Below, piece by piece: positions 33,431-46,808 of a stretch of 64,000 nucleotides of DNA. Location: contig NW_025401201.1 in the NCBI RefSeq assembly GCF_011075055.1, positions 20,001 through 84,000 of the forward strand, in the 5' to 3' direction. This DNA is from Mangifera indica. Lineage: Eukaryota > Streptophyta > Magnoliopsida > Sapindales > Anacardiaceae. Each line of letters opens with the position of its first letter. Positions within the stretch are counted from its first letter, which is position 1. Under the pieces are notes generated by a model. It was not told the origin of the DNA, searched no databases, and saw only the letters and a program-made list of their open reading frames with translations. The position numbers were made by a program, and so were the translations under genes.

Positions 33431-34777
33431 ACGAGTCCAGATGATTTTGTTGATTGGTTACATGCTATAGAGAGAGTTTTTGAATATAAGGGCTATTCGG
33501 ATGAGAAGAAATGTAAGCTTGCCATCTTGAAATTCAAGGATTATGCATCCTTGTGGTGGGAAAATCCTAAGAAGCAAAGGGAAAGGGATGGTAAAGAGAG
33601 AGTGAGATCTTGGGAGAAACTAAAGAAGCTTATAAAGAGAAGATTCCTCTCGGACAACCATAAACAAGATCTTTACCTTAAGCTACACACCCTTAAGCAA
33701 GGAAGTGATGGAGTAGAGCATTACATAAGGGTGTTTGAGAAGTTATTAATGAGGAGTGAGCTGCTGGAAGTAAAGGAGCAAACCGTTGCAAGATTTATTG
33801 GAGGATTGAATCAAGACATTGCTCATATGGTGGAGTTGCAACCATATTGCACTTTTGAAGATGTGTGTAAGTTGGCTATCAAAGTGGAGAAGGAAAAGAA
33901 GGCCATGAAGCCCATGGTTTCCGAGTCATTCTCCAAAGGGACATTATTTAACAAAAGCATATCTTTTACCAAGGGAACTACCTTCCATAAAGGTTCCCCA
34001 TCTTACACAAATGTTGTTGATTCTTCTTCCAAGGAGAAAGGCAAGGAAAAAATGGTGGAACCAATTATGGACAAGCCTAACATGGAGAAGACCAACCTCT
34101 CGAACAAAAAGTGCTTTAAATGCCAAGGCTATGGACACTTCCAAGCTGAATGCCCTAATAAGAGAGTTTTATCCTTGATGGAGATACAAGCAATTGAGGA
34201 GTCTCTTCAAGAAGAAGAAGAAAGTGAAGTTTCCAACAATGAAAGCGATGAAGCCAACAAGGAAGAAGAAGAAATTCTACAAGGAGCTGATGAAGGAGAG
34301 TTGCTAGTTATTATGAGAGCTTTGCATGCCAAGCCTCTTCCCCATGAAGAGCAAAGACTCCACATTTTTCAATCAAGGTGCACCATTGGAGGTAAAGTGT
34401 GTTCTTTAATTATTGATAGTGGGAGTTGTGCAAATGTGGTCTCATCCACCTTAGTAGACAAACTTGGGTTATCCACCATGTCACACCCTCAACCATACAA
34501 ACTACAATGGTTGAGTAATGGAACCAGCCTACAAGTTGCAAGGCAAGTGCTTATTTCCTTCTCCATTGGCAATCATTATAATGATAAGTTTTTGTGTGAT
34601 GTGATTCCTATGGATGCTTGTCACTTGTTATTGGGAAGACCTTGGCAATTTGATAGGGAAGTGAAGCATGATGGCAAGAAGAACACTTACTCCTTTAAAT
34701 TCAATGGCAAGACTATCACTTTAACTCCTCTTAGTCCACAACAAGTTCATAAAGCTACTAAGGGAAAAGAAGTCTAG
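33431..34777 (+). pseudogene. gag: Gag-protease frame, unit 11, ATG replaced by ACG
   Basis: The frame is open over the same 448 codons, but the codon used as ATG in units 8-10 is ACG (33431-33433), so no ATG precedes residue 100 or so in this stretch. It also has Glu instead of Lys in MVSESFSKG (CCGAG where others have CCAAG near 33922). Its upstream proline-rich part has CCCCTTCC like units 1-7, although both neighbours have CCCCCTCC. Together these mark it as a mosaic copy resembling units 14 and 17. Confidence 0.82.
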
Positions 34778-34862
34778 AAAGAGAGGTTGTTTATGAATGG
34801 TCAGCAAGTGGAGGGTAGCCATCTTAAGGATTTGAGGGCAAATCCTTCTCAACCGGGGAGGA

Positions 34863-35845
34863 TGATGTATACGCGGCTCTATTGTCATTTTTGGGTTCCA
34901 AGCCATCCTTAAGTCTCCATGCAACCTTTGAAGCCAAGAAGAATGAAGTTCTAGCAAATCCCAAGCCAAAGGAAGCATTGCACCTTCAATTTCGGCCCAA
35001 AACCACTTTTGCATATAGTCTTATTACATCCACCCAAGGTCCAAATGAATAGCTTGCTCCAATTGATCCAAGAGTGCAACTTTTAAAGTCCATCAATGGC
35101 CCAAACGTCCAAGCATCATTTTTAGAAGCCCAAAATTGGGTTTTAGTTACATTGGAACTAAGTTAGAATTTAGTTGTTTTAGTTAGGAAACATCATTCCT
35201 AAAGTTAAGGAAAGAGCAACTAACTTTTGTCTTTAGTTAATTACTATGTGTGGGCTTGGTTTAGAATGAACGGCTTAGCTTAATTCATGCCATTTTAGTT
35301 GACTTTTGTGGGAAATATTGTATCATTGCCATCCATGCCTCCTGTATAAAGGGGTGGATCTTCATTTGCAAAAGGTTTTTGGTTTTGCTCTTGAATGAAA
35401 ATTTGAAGAAAGCTTGTTGGCTTTTTTTTCTCATTTCCTTTATCCAATCATTCTTGGTGGAAGATTGGTGGTGGACGACCCCAAGGTTGTTGGAACTTTC
35501 CTTTATGCCTTGGTTAATTTTCTTGTTGCCATTGAAATCCAAAGTGTGAAGATTTGAATGTGCGTTGTATGCCTTGGGTACTGTTCACAGTGTGTGATTT
35601 TGCAATTTACAGTTTTTGCCAGCAAACTTTGAAGCTAGTTTTGAATGCCTTTTTGATTAAGTTGTGGTTGACATTATATACCGTTAGAAAGCTCTTTGAA
35701 TGCTTTTTCCAATGATATATAATTTGCATGATTAGGAGGTCATTTGATTGGATAAAAATTGAAGAAAAATTGTTGTTGTGCCAAATGAATAGTAACTTCC
35801 AGAATTTAGTTTGTGTTGTTGCATTGTCTTGATGGAAATGCACCA
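34863..35845 (+). repeat. LTR 12
   Basis: 983 bases, common form, no length change seen. Primer site at 35848. Confidence 0.93.
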
Positions 35846-36419
35846 TTTGGTATCAGAGCCTTGGTTTTTGGTGTGATTTGTTGACTGATTTCTACCTCTC
35901 GGAGCTACTATTCACCATCAGAATTTACTTTTCACTATAATGTTACTGTTCACAAAACCTTAATTTGCCAAAAACACAAAACCCTTCTTAAACTAAACAC
36001 ATACCAATACTCCCCCCAACCATTAAACACTTATAACCATTAGCCTTTACCCACTAGCCATTACCAGAAAATGTCCCATAAAAGAACTTCAGCCTCATCC
36101 TTGGGAATTTGCCCACATGTCACTAAAAGAAGAGGTCAAAGGAGAACTTAAGGCCATTAGGGACCAAATGAATCAAATGATGCAAATGATGAGAGACTTG
36201 ACCCTCACTCAAAGCTAAATACCCCCTCCTCCACCTCACCCAACCCAACCACATCACCCAAGAAGACATATTAGACCTTCCCCTCCTCCTCCTAGACATA
36301 CTAGGGAGGAATTGATAATTCATGATGACTTAAGTGAGGAAGAACAAGAGAGGCCACCTATGAGAGAAAAGGATGATGATAGGGGCTTAAAGATTGAAAT
36401 TCCATAATTCGAAGGGAGC

Positions 36420-37766
36420 ATGAGTCCAGATGATTTTGTTGATTGGTTACATGCTATAGAGAGAGTTTTTGAATATAAGGGCTATTCGGATGAGAAGAAA
36501 TGTAAGCTTGCCATCTTGAAATTCAAGGATTATGCATCCTTGTGGTGGGAAAATCCTAAGAAGCAAAGGGAAAGGGATGGTAAAGAGAGAGTGAGATCTT
36601 GGGAGAAACTAAAGAAGCTTATAAAGAGAAGATTCCTCTCGGACAACCATAAACAAGATCTTTACCTTAAGCTACACACCCTTAAGCAAGGAAGTGATGG
36701 AGTAGAGCATTACATAAGGGTGTTTGAGAAGTTATTAATGAGGAGTGAGCTGCTGGAAGTAAAGGAGCAAACCGTTGCAAGATTTATTGGAGGATTGAAT
36801 CAAGACATTGCTCATATGGTGGAGTTGCAACCATATTGCACTTTTGAAGATGTGTGTAAGTTGGCTATCAAAGTGGAGAAGGAAAAGAAGGCCATGAAGC
36901 CCATGGTTTCCAAGTCATTCTCCAAAGGGACATTATTTAACAAAAGCATATCTTTTACCAAGGGAACTACCTTCCATAAAGGTTCCCCATCTTACACAAA
37001 TGTTGTTGATTCTTCTTCCAAGGAGAAAGGCAAGGAAAAAATGGTGGAACCAATTATGGACAAGCCTAACATGGAGAAGACCAACCTCTCGAACAAAAAG
37101 TGCTTTAAATGCCAAGGCTATGGACACTTCCAAGCTGAATGCCCTAATAAGAGAGTTTTATCCTTGATGGAGATACAAGCAATTGAGGAGTCTCTTCAAG
37201 AAGAAGAAGAAAGTGAAGTTTCCAACAATGAAAGCGATGAAGCCAACAAGGAAGAAGAAGAAATTCTACAAGGAGCTGATGAAGGAGAGTTGCTAGTTAT
37301 TATGAGAGCTTTGCATGCCAAGCCTCTTCCCCATGAAGAGCAAAGACTCCACATTTTTCAATCAAGGTGCACCATTGGAGGTAAAGTGTGTTCTTTAATT
37401 ATTGATAGTGGGAGTTGTGCAAATGTGGTCTCATCCACCTTAGTAGACAAACTTGGGTTATCCACCATGTCACACCCTCAACCATACAAACTACAATGGT
37501 TGAGTAATGGAACCAGCCTACAAGTTGCAAGGCAAGTGCTTATTTCCTTCTCCATTGGCAATCATTATAATGATAAGTTTTTGTGTGATGTGATTCCTAT
37601 GGATGCTTGTCACTTGTTATTGGGAAGACCTTGGCAATTTGATAGGGAAGTGAAGCATGATGGCAAGAAGAACACTTACTCCTTTAAATTCAATGGCAAG
37701 ACTATCACTTTAACTCCTCTTAGTCCACAACAAGTTCATAAAGCTACTAAGGGAAAAGAAGTCTAG
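36420..37766 (+). CDS. gag: Gag-protease ORF, unit 12 (448 aa)
   Basis: Returns to the ATG and Lys forms after unit 11, and matches units 8-10 at protein level. It is the last of five consecutive 2989-base units. Confidence 0.87.
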   Translation: MSPDDFVDWLHAIERVFEYKGYSDEKKCKLAILKFKDYASLWWENPKKQRERDGKERVRSWEKLKKLIKRRFLSDNHKQDLYLKLHTLKQGSDGVEHYIRVFEKLLMRSELLEVKEQTVARFIGGLNQDIAHMVELQPYCTFEDVCKLAIKVEKEKKAMKPMVSKSFSKGTLFNKSISFTKGTTFHKGSPSYTNVVDSSSKEKGKEKMVEPIMDKPNMEKTNLSNKKCFKCQGYGHFQAECPNKRVLSLMEIQAIEESLQEEEESEVSNNESDEANKEEEEILQGADEGELLVIMRALHAKPLPHEEQRLHIFQSRCTIGGKVCSLIIDSGSCANVVSSTLVDKLGLSTMSHPQPYKLQWLSNGTSLQVARQVLISFSIGNHYNDKFLCDVIPMDACHLLLGRPWQFDREVKHDGKKNTYSFKFNGKTITLTPLSPQQVHKATKGKEV

Positions 37767-37851
37767 AAAGAGAGGTTGTTTATGAATGGTCAGCAAGTGG
37801 AGGGTAGCCATCTTAAGGATTTGAGGGCAAATCCTTCTCAACCGGGGAGGA

Positions 37852-38835
37852 TGATGTATACGCGGCTCTATTGTCATTTTTGGGTTCCAAGCCATCCTTA
37901 AGTCTCCATGCAACCTTTGAAGCCAAGAAGAATGAAGTTCTAGCAAATCCCAAGCCAAAGGAAGCATTGCACCTTCAATTTCGGCCCAAAACCACTTTTG
38001 CATATAGTCTTATTACATCCACCCAAGGTCCAAATGAATAGCTTGCTCCAATTGATCCAAGAGTGCAACTTTTAAAGTCCATCAATGGCCCAAACGTCCA
38101 AGCATCATTTTTAAGAAGCCCAAAATTGGGTTTTAGTTACATTGGAACTAAGTTAGAATTTAGTTGTTTTAGTTAGGAAACATCATTCCTAAAGTTAAGG
38201 AAAGAGCAACTAACTTTTGTCTTTAGTTAATTACTATGTGTGGGCTTGGTTTAGAATGAACGGCTTAGCTTAATTCATGCCATTTTAGTTGACTTTTGTG
38301 GGAAATATTGTATCATTGCCATCCATGCCTCCTGTATAAAGGGGTGGATCTTCATTTGCAAAAGGTTTTTGGTTTTGCTCTTGAATGAAAATTTGAAGAA
38401 AGCTTGTTGGCTTTTTTTTCTCATTTCCTTTATCCAATCATTCTTGGTGGAAGATTGGTGGTGGACGACCCCAAGGTTGTTGGAACTTTCCTTTATGCCT
38501 TGGTTAATTTTCTTGTTGCCATTGAAATCCAAAGTGTGAAGATTTGAATGTGCGTTGTATGCCTTGGGTACTGTTCACAGTGTGTGATTTTGCAATTTAC
38601 AGTTTTTGCCAGCAAACTTTGAAGCTAGTTTTGAATGCCTTTTTGATTAAGTTGTGGTTGACATTATATACCGTTAGAAAGCTCTTTGAATGCTTTTTCC
38701 AATGATATATAATTTGCATGATTAGGAGGTCATTTGATTGGATAAAAATTGAAGAAAAATTGTTGTTGTGCCAAATAAATAGTAACTTCCAGAATTTAGT
38801 TTGTGTTGTTGCATTGTCTTGATGGAAATGCACCA
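37852..38835 (+). repeat. LTR 13
   Basis: 984 bases: one extra A in U3 (TTTTTAAGAAGCCC near 38110), at the spot where many right-hand LTRs vary in length. It also has CCAAATAAATAG near 38775 where others have CCAAATGAATAG. Confidence 0.92.
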
Positions 38836-39400
38836 TTTGGTATCAGAGCCTTGGTTTTTGGTGTGATTTGTTGACTGATTTCTACCTCTCGGAGCTACTA
38901 TTCACCATCAGAATTTACTTTTCACTATAATGTTACTGTTCACAAAACCTTAATTTGCCGAAAACACAAAACCCTTCTTAAACTAAACACATACCAATAC
39001 TCCCCCCAACCATTAAACACTTATAACCATTAGCCTTTACCCACTAGCCATTACCAGAAAATGTCCCATAAAAGAACTTCAGCCTCATCCTTGGGAATTT
39101 GCCCACATGTCACTAAAAGAAGAGGTCAAAGGAGAACTTAAGGCCATTAGGGACCAAATGAATCAAATGATGAGAGACTTGACCCTCACTCAAAGCTAAA
39201 TACCCCCTCCTCCACCTCACCCAACCTAACCACATCACCCAAGAAGACATATTAGACCTTCCCCTCCTCCTCCTAGACATACTAGGGAGGAATTGATAAT
39301 TCATGATGACTTAAGTGAGGAAGAACAAGAGAGGCCACCTATGAGAGAAAAGGATGATGATAGGGGCTTAAAGATTGAAATTCCATAATTCGAAGGGAGC

Positions 39401-40747
39401 ATGAGTCCAGATGATTTTGTTGATTGGTTACATGCTATAGAGAGAGTTTTTGAATATAAGGGCTATTCGGATGAGAAGAAATGTAAGCTTGCCATCTTGA
39501 AATTCAAGGATTATGCATCCTTGTGGTGGGAAAATCCTAAGAAGCAAAGGGAAAGGGATGGTAAAGAGAGAGTGAGATCTTGGGAGAAACTAAAGAAGCT
39601 TATAAAGAGAAGATTCCTCTCGGACAACCATAAACAAGATCTTTACCTTAAGCTACACACCCTTAAGCAAGGAAGTGATGGAGTAGAGCATTACATAAGG
39701 GTGTTTGAGAAGTTATTAATGAGGAGTGAGCTGCTGGAAGTAAAGGAGCAAACCGTTGCAAGATTTATTGGAGGATTGAATCAAGACATTGCTCATATGG
39801 TGGAGTTGCAACCATATTGCACTTTTGAAGATGTGTGTAAGTTGGCTATCAAAGTGGAGAAGGAAAAGAAGGCCATGAAGCCCATGGTTTCCAAGTCATT
39901 CTCCAAAGGGACATTATTTAACAAAAGCATATCTTTTACCAAGGGAACTACCTTCCATAAAGGTTCCCCATCTTACACAAATGTTGTTGATTCTTCTTCC
40001 AAGGAGAAAGGCAAGGAAAAAATGGTGGAACCAATTATGGACAAGCCTAACATGGAGAAGACCAACCTCTCGAACAAAAAGTGCTTTAAATGCCAAGGCT
40101 ATGGACACTTCCAAGCTGAATGCCCTAATAAGAGAGTTTTATCCTTGATGGAGATACAAGCAATTGAGGAGTCTCTTCAAGAAGAAGAAGAAAGTGAAGT
40201 TTCCAACAATGAAAGCGATGAAGCCAACAAGGAAGAAGAAGAAATTCTACAAGGAGCTGATGAAGGAGAGTTGCTAGTTATTATGAGAGCTTTGCATGCC
40301 AAGCCTCTTCCCCATGAAGAGCAAAGACTCCACATTTTTCAATCAAGGTGCACCATTGGAGGTAAAGTGTGTTCTTTAATTATTGATAGTGGGAGTTGTG
40401 CAAATGTGGTCTCATCCACCTTAGTAGACAAACTTGGGTTATCCACCATGTCACACCCTCAACCATACAAACTACAATGGTTGAGTAATGGAACCAGCCT
40501 ACAAGTTGCAAGGCAAGTGCTTATTTCCTTCTCCATTGGCAATCATTATAATGATAAGTTTTTGTGTGATGTGATTCCTATGGATGCTTGTCACTTGTTA
40601 TTGGGAAGACCTTGGCAATTTGATAGGGAAGTGAAGCATGATGGCAAGAAGAACACTTACTCCTTTAAATTCAATGGCAAGACTATCACTTTAACTCCTC
40701 TTAGTCCACAACAAGTTCATAAAGCTACTAAGGGAAAAGAAGTCTAG
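39401..40747 (+). CDS. gag: Gag-protease ORF, unit 13 (448 aa)
   Basis: Protein as in unit 12. The N-terminal gag segment upstream has lost one of two 9-base CAAATGATG repeats near 39165 (in frame, three residues), a deletion shared with units 15 and 16. It also has CAACCTAACC near 39227, shared only with unit 16. The leader has TTGCCGAAAAC near 38959, a CpG that other units lack. Confidence 0.86.
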   Translation: MSPDDFVDWLHAIERVFEYKGYSDEKKCKLAILKFKDYASLWWENPKKQRERDGKERVRSWEKLKKLIKRRFLSDNHKQDLYLKLHTLKQGSDGVEHYIRVFEKLLMRSELLEVKEQTVARFIGGLNQDIAHMVELQPYCTFEDVCKLAIKVEKEKKAMKPMVSKSFSKGTLFNKSISFTKGTTFHKGSPSYTNVVDSSSKEKGKEKMVEPIMDKPNMEKTNLSNKKCFKCQGYGHFQAECPNKRVLSLMEIQAIEESLQEEEESEVSNNESDEANKEEEEILQGADEGELLVIMRALHAKPLPHEEQRLHIFQSRCTIGGKVCSLIIDSGSCANVVSSTLVDKLGLSTMSHPQPYKLQWLSNGTSLQVARQVLISFSIGNHYNDKFLCDVIPMDACHLLLGRPWQFDREVKHDGKKNTYSFKFNGKTITLTPLSPQQVHKATKGKEV

Positions 40748-40832
40748 AAAGAGAGGTTGTTTATGAATGGTCAGCAAGTGGAGGGTAGCCATCTTAAGGA
40801 TTTGAGGGCAAATCCTTCTCAACCGGGGAGGA

Positions 40833-41815
40833 TGATGTATACGCGGCTCTATTGTCATTTTTGGGTTCCAAGCCATCCTTAAGTCTCCATGCAACCTTTG
40901 AAGCCAAGAAGAATGAAGTTCTAGCAAATCCCAAGCCAAAGGAAGCATTGCACCTTCAATTTCGGCCCAAAACCACTTTTGCATATAGTCTTATTACATC
41001 CACCCAAGGTCCAAATGAATAGCTTGCTCCAATTGATCCAAGAGTGCAACTTTTAAAGTCCATCAATGGCCCAAACGTCCAAGCATCATTTTTAGAAGCC
41101 CAAAATTGGGTTTTAGTTACATTGGAACTAAGTTAGAATTTAGTTGTTTTAGTTAGGAAACATCATTCCTAAAGTTAAGGAAAGAGCAACTAACTTTTGT
41201 CTTTAGTTAATTACTATGTGTGGGCTTGGTTTAGAATGAACGGCTTAGCTTAATTCATGCCATTTTAGTTGACTTTTGTGGGAAATATTGTATCATTGCC
41301 ATCCATGCCTCCTGTATAAAGGGGTGGATCTTCATTTGCAAAAGGTTTTTGGTTTTGCTCTTGAATGAAAATTTGAAGAAAGCTTGTTGGCTTTTTTTTC
41401 TCATTTCCTTTATCCAATCATTCTTGGTGGAAGATTGGTGGTGGACGACCCCAAGGTTGTTGGAACTTTCCTTTATGCCTTGGTTAATTTTCTTGTTGCC
41501 ATTGAAATCCAAAGTGTGAAGATTTGAATGTGCGTTGTATGCCTTGGGTACTGTTCACAGTGTGTGATTTTGCAATTTACAGTTTTTGCCAGCAAACTTT
41601 GAAGCTAGTTTTGAATGCCTTTTTGATTAAGTTGTGGTTGACATTATATACCGTTAGAAAGCTCTTTGAATGCTTTTTCCAATGATATATAATTTGCATG
41701 ATTAGGAGGTCATTTGATTGGATAAAAATTGAAGAAAAATTGTTGTTGTGCCAAATGAATAGTAACTTCCAGAATTTAGTTTGTGTTGTTGCATTGTCTT
41801 GATGGAAATGCACCA
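40833..41815 (+). repeat. LTR 14
   Basis: 983 bases, common U3 form, sitting between two LTRs with altered U3 length. Primer site at 41818. Confidence 0.93.
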
Positions 41816-42389
41816 TTTGGTATCAGAGCCTTGGTTTTTGGTGTGATTTGTTGACTGATTTCTACCTCTCGGAGCTACTATTCACCATCAGAATTTACTT
41901 TTCACTATAATGTTACTGTTCACAAAACCTTAATTTGCCAAAAACACAAAACCCTTCTTAAACTAAACACATACCAATACTCCCCCCAACCATTAAACAC
42001 TTATAACCATTAGCCTTTACCCACTAGCCATTACCAGAAAATGTCCCATAAAAGAACTTCAGCCTCATCCTTGGGAATTTGCCCACATGTCACTAAAAGA
42101 AGAGGTCAAAGGAGAACTTAAGGCCATTAGGGACCAAATGAATCAAATGATGCAAATGATGAGAGACTTGACCCTCACTCAAAGCTAAATACCCCCTCCT
42201 CCACCTCACCCAACCCAACCACATCACCCAAGAAGACATATTAGACCTTCCCCTCCTCCTCCTAGACATACTAGGGAGGAATTGATAATTCATGATGACT
42301 TAAGTGAGGAAGAACAAGAGAGGCCACCTATGAGAGAAAAGGATGATGATAGGGGCTTAAAGATTGAAATTCCATAATTCGAAGGGAGC

Positions 42390-43736
42390 ACGAGTCCAGA
42401 TGATTTTGTTGATTGGTTACATGCTATAGAGAGAGTTTTTGAATATAAGGGCTATTCGGATGAGAAGAAATGTAAGCTTGCCATCTTGAAATTCAAGGAT
42501 TATGCGTCCTTGTGGTGGGAAAATCCTAAGAAGCAAAGGGAAAGGGATGGTAAAGAGAGAGTGAGATCTTGGGAGAAACTAAAGAAGCTTATAAAGAGAA
42601 GATTCCTCTCGGACAACCATAAACAAGATCTTTACCTTAAGCTACACACCCTTAAGCAAGGAAGTGATGGAGTAGAGCATTACATAAGGGTGTTTGAGAA
42701 GTTATTAATGAGGAGTGAGCTGCTGGAAGTAAAGGAGCAAACCGTTGCAAGATTTATTGGAGGATTGAATCAAGACATTGCTCATATGGTGGAGTTGCAA
42801 CCATATTGCACTTTTGAAGATGTGTGTAAGTTGGCTATCAAAGTGGAGAAGGAAAAGAAGGCCATGAAGCCCATGGTTTCCGAGTCATTCTCCAAAGGGA
42901 CATTATTTAACAAAAGCATATCTTTTACCAAGGGAACTACCTTCCATAAAGGTTCCCCATCTTACACAAATGTTGTTGATTCTTCTTCCAAGGAGAAAGG
43001 CAAGGAAAAAATGGTGGAACCAATTATGGACAAGCCTAACATGGAGAAGACCAACCTCTCGAACAAAAAGTGCTTTAAATGCCAAGGCTATGGACACTTC
43101 CAAGCTGAATGCCCTAATAAGAGAGTTTTATCCTTGATGGAGATACAAGCAATTGAGGAGTCTCTTCAAGAAGAAGAAGAAAGTGAAGTTTCCAACAATG
43201 AAAGCGATGAAGCCAACAAGGAAGAAGAAGAAATTCTACAAGGAGCTGATGAAGGAGAGTTGCTAGTTATTATGAGAGCTTTGCATGCCAAGCCTCTTCC
43301 CCATGAAGAGCAAAGACTCCACATTTTTCAATCAAGGTGCACCATTGGAGGTAAAGTGTGTTCTTTAATTATTGATAGTGGGAGTTGTGCAAATGTGGTC
43401 TCATCCACCTTAGTAGACAAACTTGGGTTATCCACCATGTCACACCCTCAACCATACAAACTACAATGGTTGAGTAATGGAACCAGCCTACAAGTTGCAA
43501 GGCAAGTGCTTATTTCCTTCTCCATTGGCAATCATTATAATGATAAGTTTTTGTGTGATGTGATTCCTATGGATGCTTGTCACTTGTTATTGGGAAGACC
43601 TTGGCAATTTGATAGGGAAGTGAAGCATGATGGCAAGAAGAACACTTACTCCTTTAAATTCAATGGCAAGACTATCACTTTAACTCCTCTTAGTCCACAA
43701 CAAGTTCATAAAGCTACTAAGGGAAAAGAAGTCTAG
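42390..43736 (+). pseudogene. gag: Gag-protease frame, unit 14, ATG replaced by ACG
   Basis: Open over 448 codons but beginning with ACG at 42390. It carries Glu in MVSESFSKG like unit 11, and TATGCGTCC where most units have TATGCATCC, a silent CpG difference shared with units 15-17. The 9-base CAAATGATG repeat upstream is intact, unlike units 13 and 15. Confidence 0.82.
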
Positions 43737-43821
43737 AAAGAGAGGTTGTTTATGAATGGTCAGCAAGTGGAGGGTAGCCATCTTAAGGATTTGAGGGCAA
43801 ATCCTTCTCAACCGGGGAGGA

Positions 43822-44811
43822 TGATGTATACGCGGCTCTATTGTCATTTTTGGGTTCCAAGCCATCCTTAAGTCTCCATGCAACCTTTGAAGCCAAGAAG
43901 AATGAAGTTCTAGCAAATCCCAAGCCAAAGGAAGCATTGCACCTTCAATTTCGGCCCAAAACCACTTTTGCATATAGTCTTATTACATCCACCCAAGGTC
44001 CAAATGAATAGCTTGCTCCAATTGATCCAAGAGTGCAACTTTTAAAGTCCATCAATGGCCCAAACGTCCAAGCATCATTTTTAGAAGCCCAAAGCCCAAA
44101 ATTGGGTTTTAGTTACATTGGAACTAAGTTAGAATTTAGTTGTTTTAGTTAGGAAACATCATTCCTAAAGTTAAGGAAAGAGCAACTAACTTTTGTCTTT
44201 AGTTAATTACTATGTGTGGGCTTGGTTTAGAATGAACGGCTTAGCTTAATTCATGCCATTTTAGTTGACTTTTGTGGGAAATATTGTATCATTGCCATCC
44301 ATGCCTCCTGTATAAAGGGGTGGATCTTCATTTGCAAAAGGTTTTTGGTTTTGCTCTTGAATGAAAATTTGAAGAAAGCTTGTTGGCTTTTTTTTCTCAT
44401 TTCCTTTATCCAATCATTCTTGGTGGAAGATTGGTGGTGGACGACCCCAAGGTTGTTGGAACTTTCCTTTATGCCTTGGTTAATTTTCTTGTTGCCATTG
44501 AAATCCAAAGTGTGAAGATTTGAATGTGCGTTGTATGCCTTGGGTACTGTTCACAGTGTGTGATTTTGCAATTTACAGTTTTTGCCAGCAAACTTTGAAG
44601 CCAGTTTTGAATGCCTTTTTGATTAAGTTGTGGTTGACATTATATACCGTTAGAAAGCTCTTTGAATGCTTTTTCCAATGATATATAATTTGCATGATTA
44701 GGAGGTCATTTGATTGGATAAAAATTGAAGAAAAATTGTTGTTGTGCCAAATGAATAGTAACTTCCAGAATTTAGTTTGTGTTGTTGCATTGTCTTGATG
44801 GAAATACACCA
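43822..44811 (+). repeat. LTR 15
   Basis: 990 bases: seven extra bases in U3 (GAAGCCCAAAGCCCAAAATTGG near 44086). It also has GAAGCCAGTTTTG near 44602, shared with LTR 20, and G-to-A at 44806 within the final bases of the LTR. Confidence 0.92.
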
Positions 44812-45376
44812 TTTGGTATCAGAGCCTTGGTTTTTGGTGTGATTTGTTGACTGATTTCTACCTCTCGGAGCTACTATTCACCATCAGAATTTACTTTTCA
44901 CTATAATGTTACTGTTCACAAAACCTTAATTTGCCAAAAACACAAAACCCTTCTTAAACTAAACACATACCAATACTCCCCCCAACCATTAAACACTTAT
45001 AACCATTAGCCTTTACCCACTAGCCATTACCAGAAAATGTCCCATAAAAGAACTTCAGCCTCATCCTTGGGAATTTGCCCACATGTCACTAAAAGAAGAG
45101 GTCAAAGGAGAACTTAAGGCCATTAGGGACCAAATGAATCAAATGATGAGAGACTTGACCCTCACTCAAAGCTAAATACCCCCTCCTCCACCTCACCCAA
45201 CCCAACCACATCACCCAAGAAGACATATTAGACCTTCCCCTCCTCCTCCTAGACATACTAGGGAGGAATTGATAATTCATGATGACTTAAGTGAGGAAGA
45301 ACAAGAGAGGCCACCTATGAGAGAAAAGGATGATGATAGGGGCTTAAAGATTGAAATTCCATAATTCGAAGGGAGC

Positions 45377-46723
45377 ACGAGTCCAGATGATTTTGTTGAT
45401 TGGTTACATGCTATAGAGAGAGTTTTTGAATATAAGGGCTATTCGGATGAGAAGAAATGTAAGCTTGCCATCTTGAAATTCAAGGATTATGCGTCCTTGT
45501 GGTGGGAAAATCCTAAGAAGCAAAGGGAAAGGGATGGTAAAGAGAGAGTGAGATCTTGGGAGAAACTAAAGAAGCTTATAAAGAGAAGATTCCTCTCGGA
45601 CAACCATAAACAAGATCTTTACCTTAAGCTACACACCCTTAAGCAAGGAAGTGATGGAGTAGAGCATTACATAAGGGTGTTTGAGAAGTTATTAATGAGG
45701 AGTGAGCTGCTGGAAGTAAAGGAGCAAACCGTTGCAAGATTTATTGGAGGATTGAATCAAGACATTGCTCATATGGTGGAGTTGCAACCATATTGCACTT
45801 TTGAAGATGTGTGTAAGTTGGCTATCAAAGTGGAGAAGGAAAAGAAGGCCATGAAGCCCATGGTTTCCAAGTCATTCTCCAAAGGGACATTATTTAACAA
45901 AAGCATATCTTTTACCAAGGGAACTACCTTCCATAAAGGTTCCCCATCTTACACAAATGTTGTTGATTCTTCTTCCAAGGAGAAAGGCAAGGAAAAAATG
46001 GTGGAACCAATTATGGACAAGCCTAACATGGAGAAGACCAACCTCTCGAACAAAAAGTGCTTTAAATGCCAAGGCTATGGACACTTCCAAGCTGAATGCC
46101 CTAATAAGAGAGTTTTATCCTTGATGGAGATACAAGCAATTGAGGAGTCTCTTCAAGAAGAAGAAGAAAGTGAAGTTTCCAACAATGAAAGCGATGAAGC
46201 CAACAAGGAAGAAGAAGAAATTCTACAAGGAGCTGATGAAGGAGAGTTGCTAGTTATTATGAGAGCTTTGCATGCCAAGCCTCTTCCCCATGAAGAGCAA
46301 AGACTCCACATTTTTCAATCAAGGTGCACCATTGGAGGTAAAGTGTGTTCTTTAATTATTGATAGTGGGAGTTGTGCAAATGTGGTCTCATCCACCTTAG
46401 TAGACAAACTTGGGTTATCCACCATGTCACACCCTCAACCATACAAACTACAATGGTTGAGTAATGGAACCAGCCTACAAGTTGCAAGGCAAGTGCTTAT
46501 TTCCTTCTCCATTGGCAATCATTATAATGATAAGTTTTTGTGTGATGTGATTCCTATGGATGCTTGTCACTTGTTATTGGGAAGACCTTGGCAATTTGAT
46601 AGGGAAGTGAAGCATGATGGCAAGAAGAACACTTACTCCTTTAAATTCAATGGCAAGACTATCACTTTAACTCCTCTTAGTCCACAACAAGTTCATAAAG
46701 CTACTAAGGGAAAAGAAGTCTAG
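45377..46723 (+). pseudogene. gag: Gag-protease frame, unit 15, ATG replaced by ACG
   Basis: Open over 448 codons starting at ACG 45377. It has Lys in MVSKSFSKG and TATGCGTCC. The N-terminal segment upstream carries the 9-base CAAATGATG deletion seen in units 13 and 16, so it mixes features of both neighbours. Confidence 0.82.
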
Positions 46724-46808
46724 AAAGAGAGGTTGTTTATGAATGGTCAGCAAGTGGAGGGTAGCCATCTTAAGGATTTGAGGGCAAATCCTTCTCAACC
46801 GGGGAGGA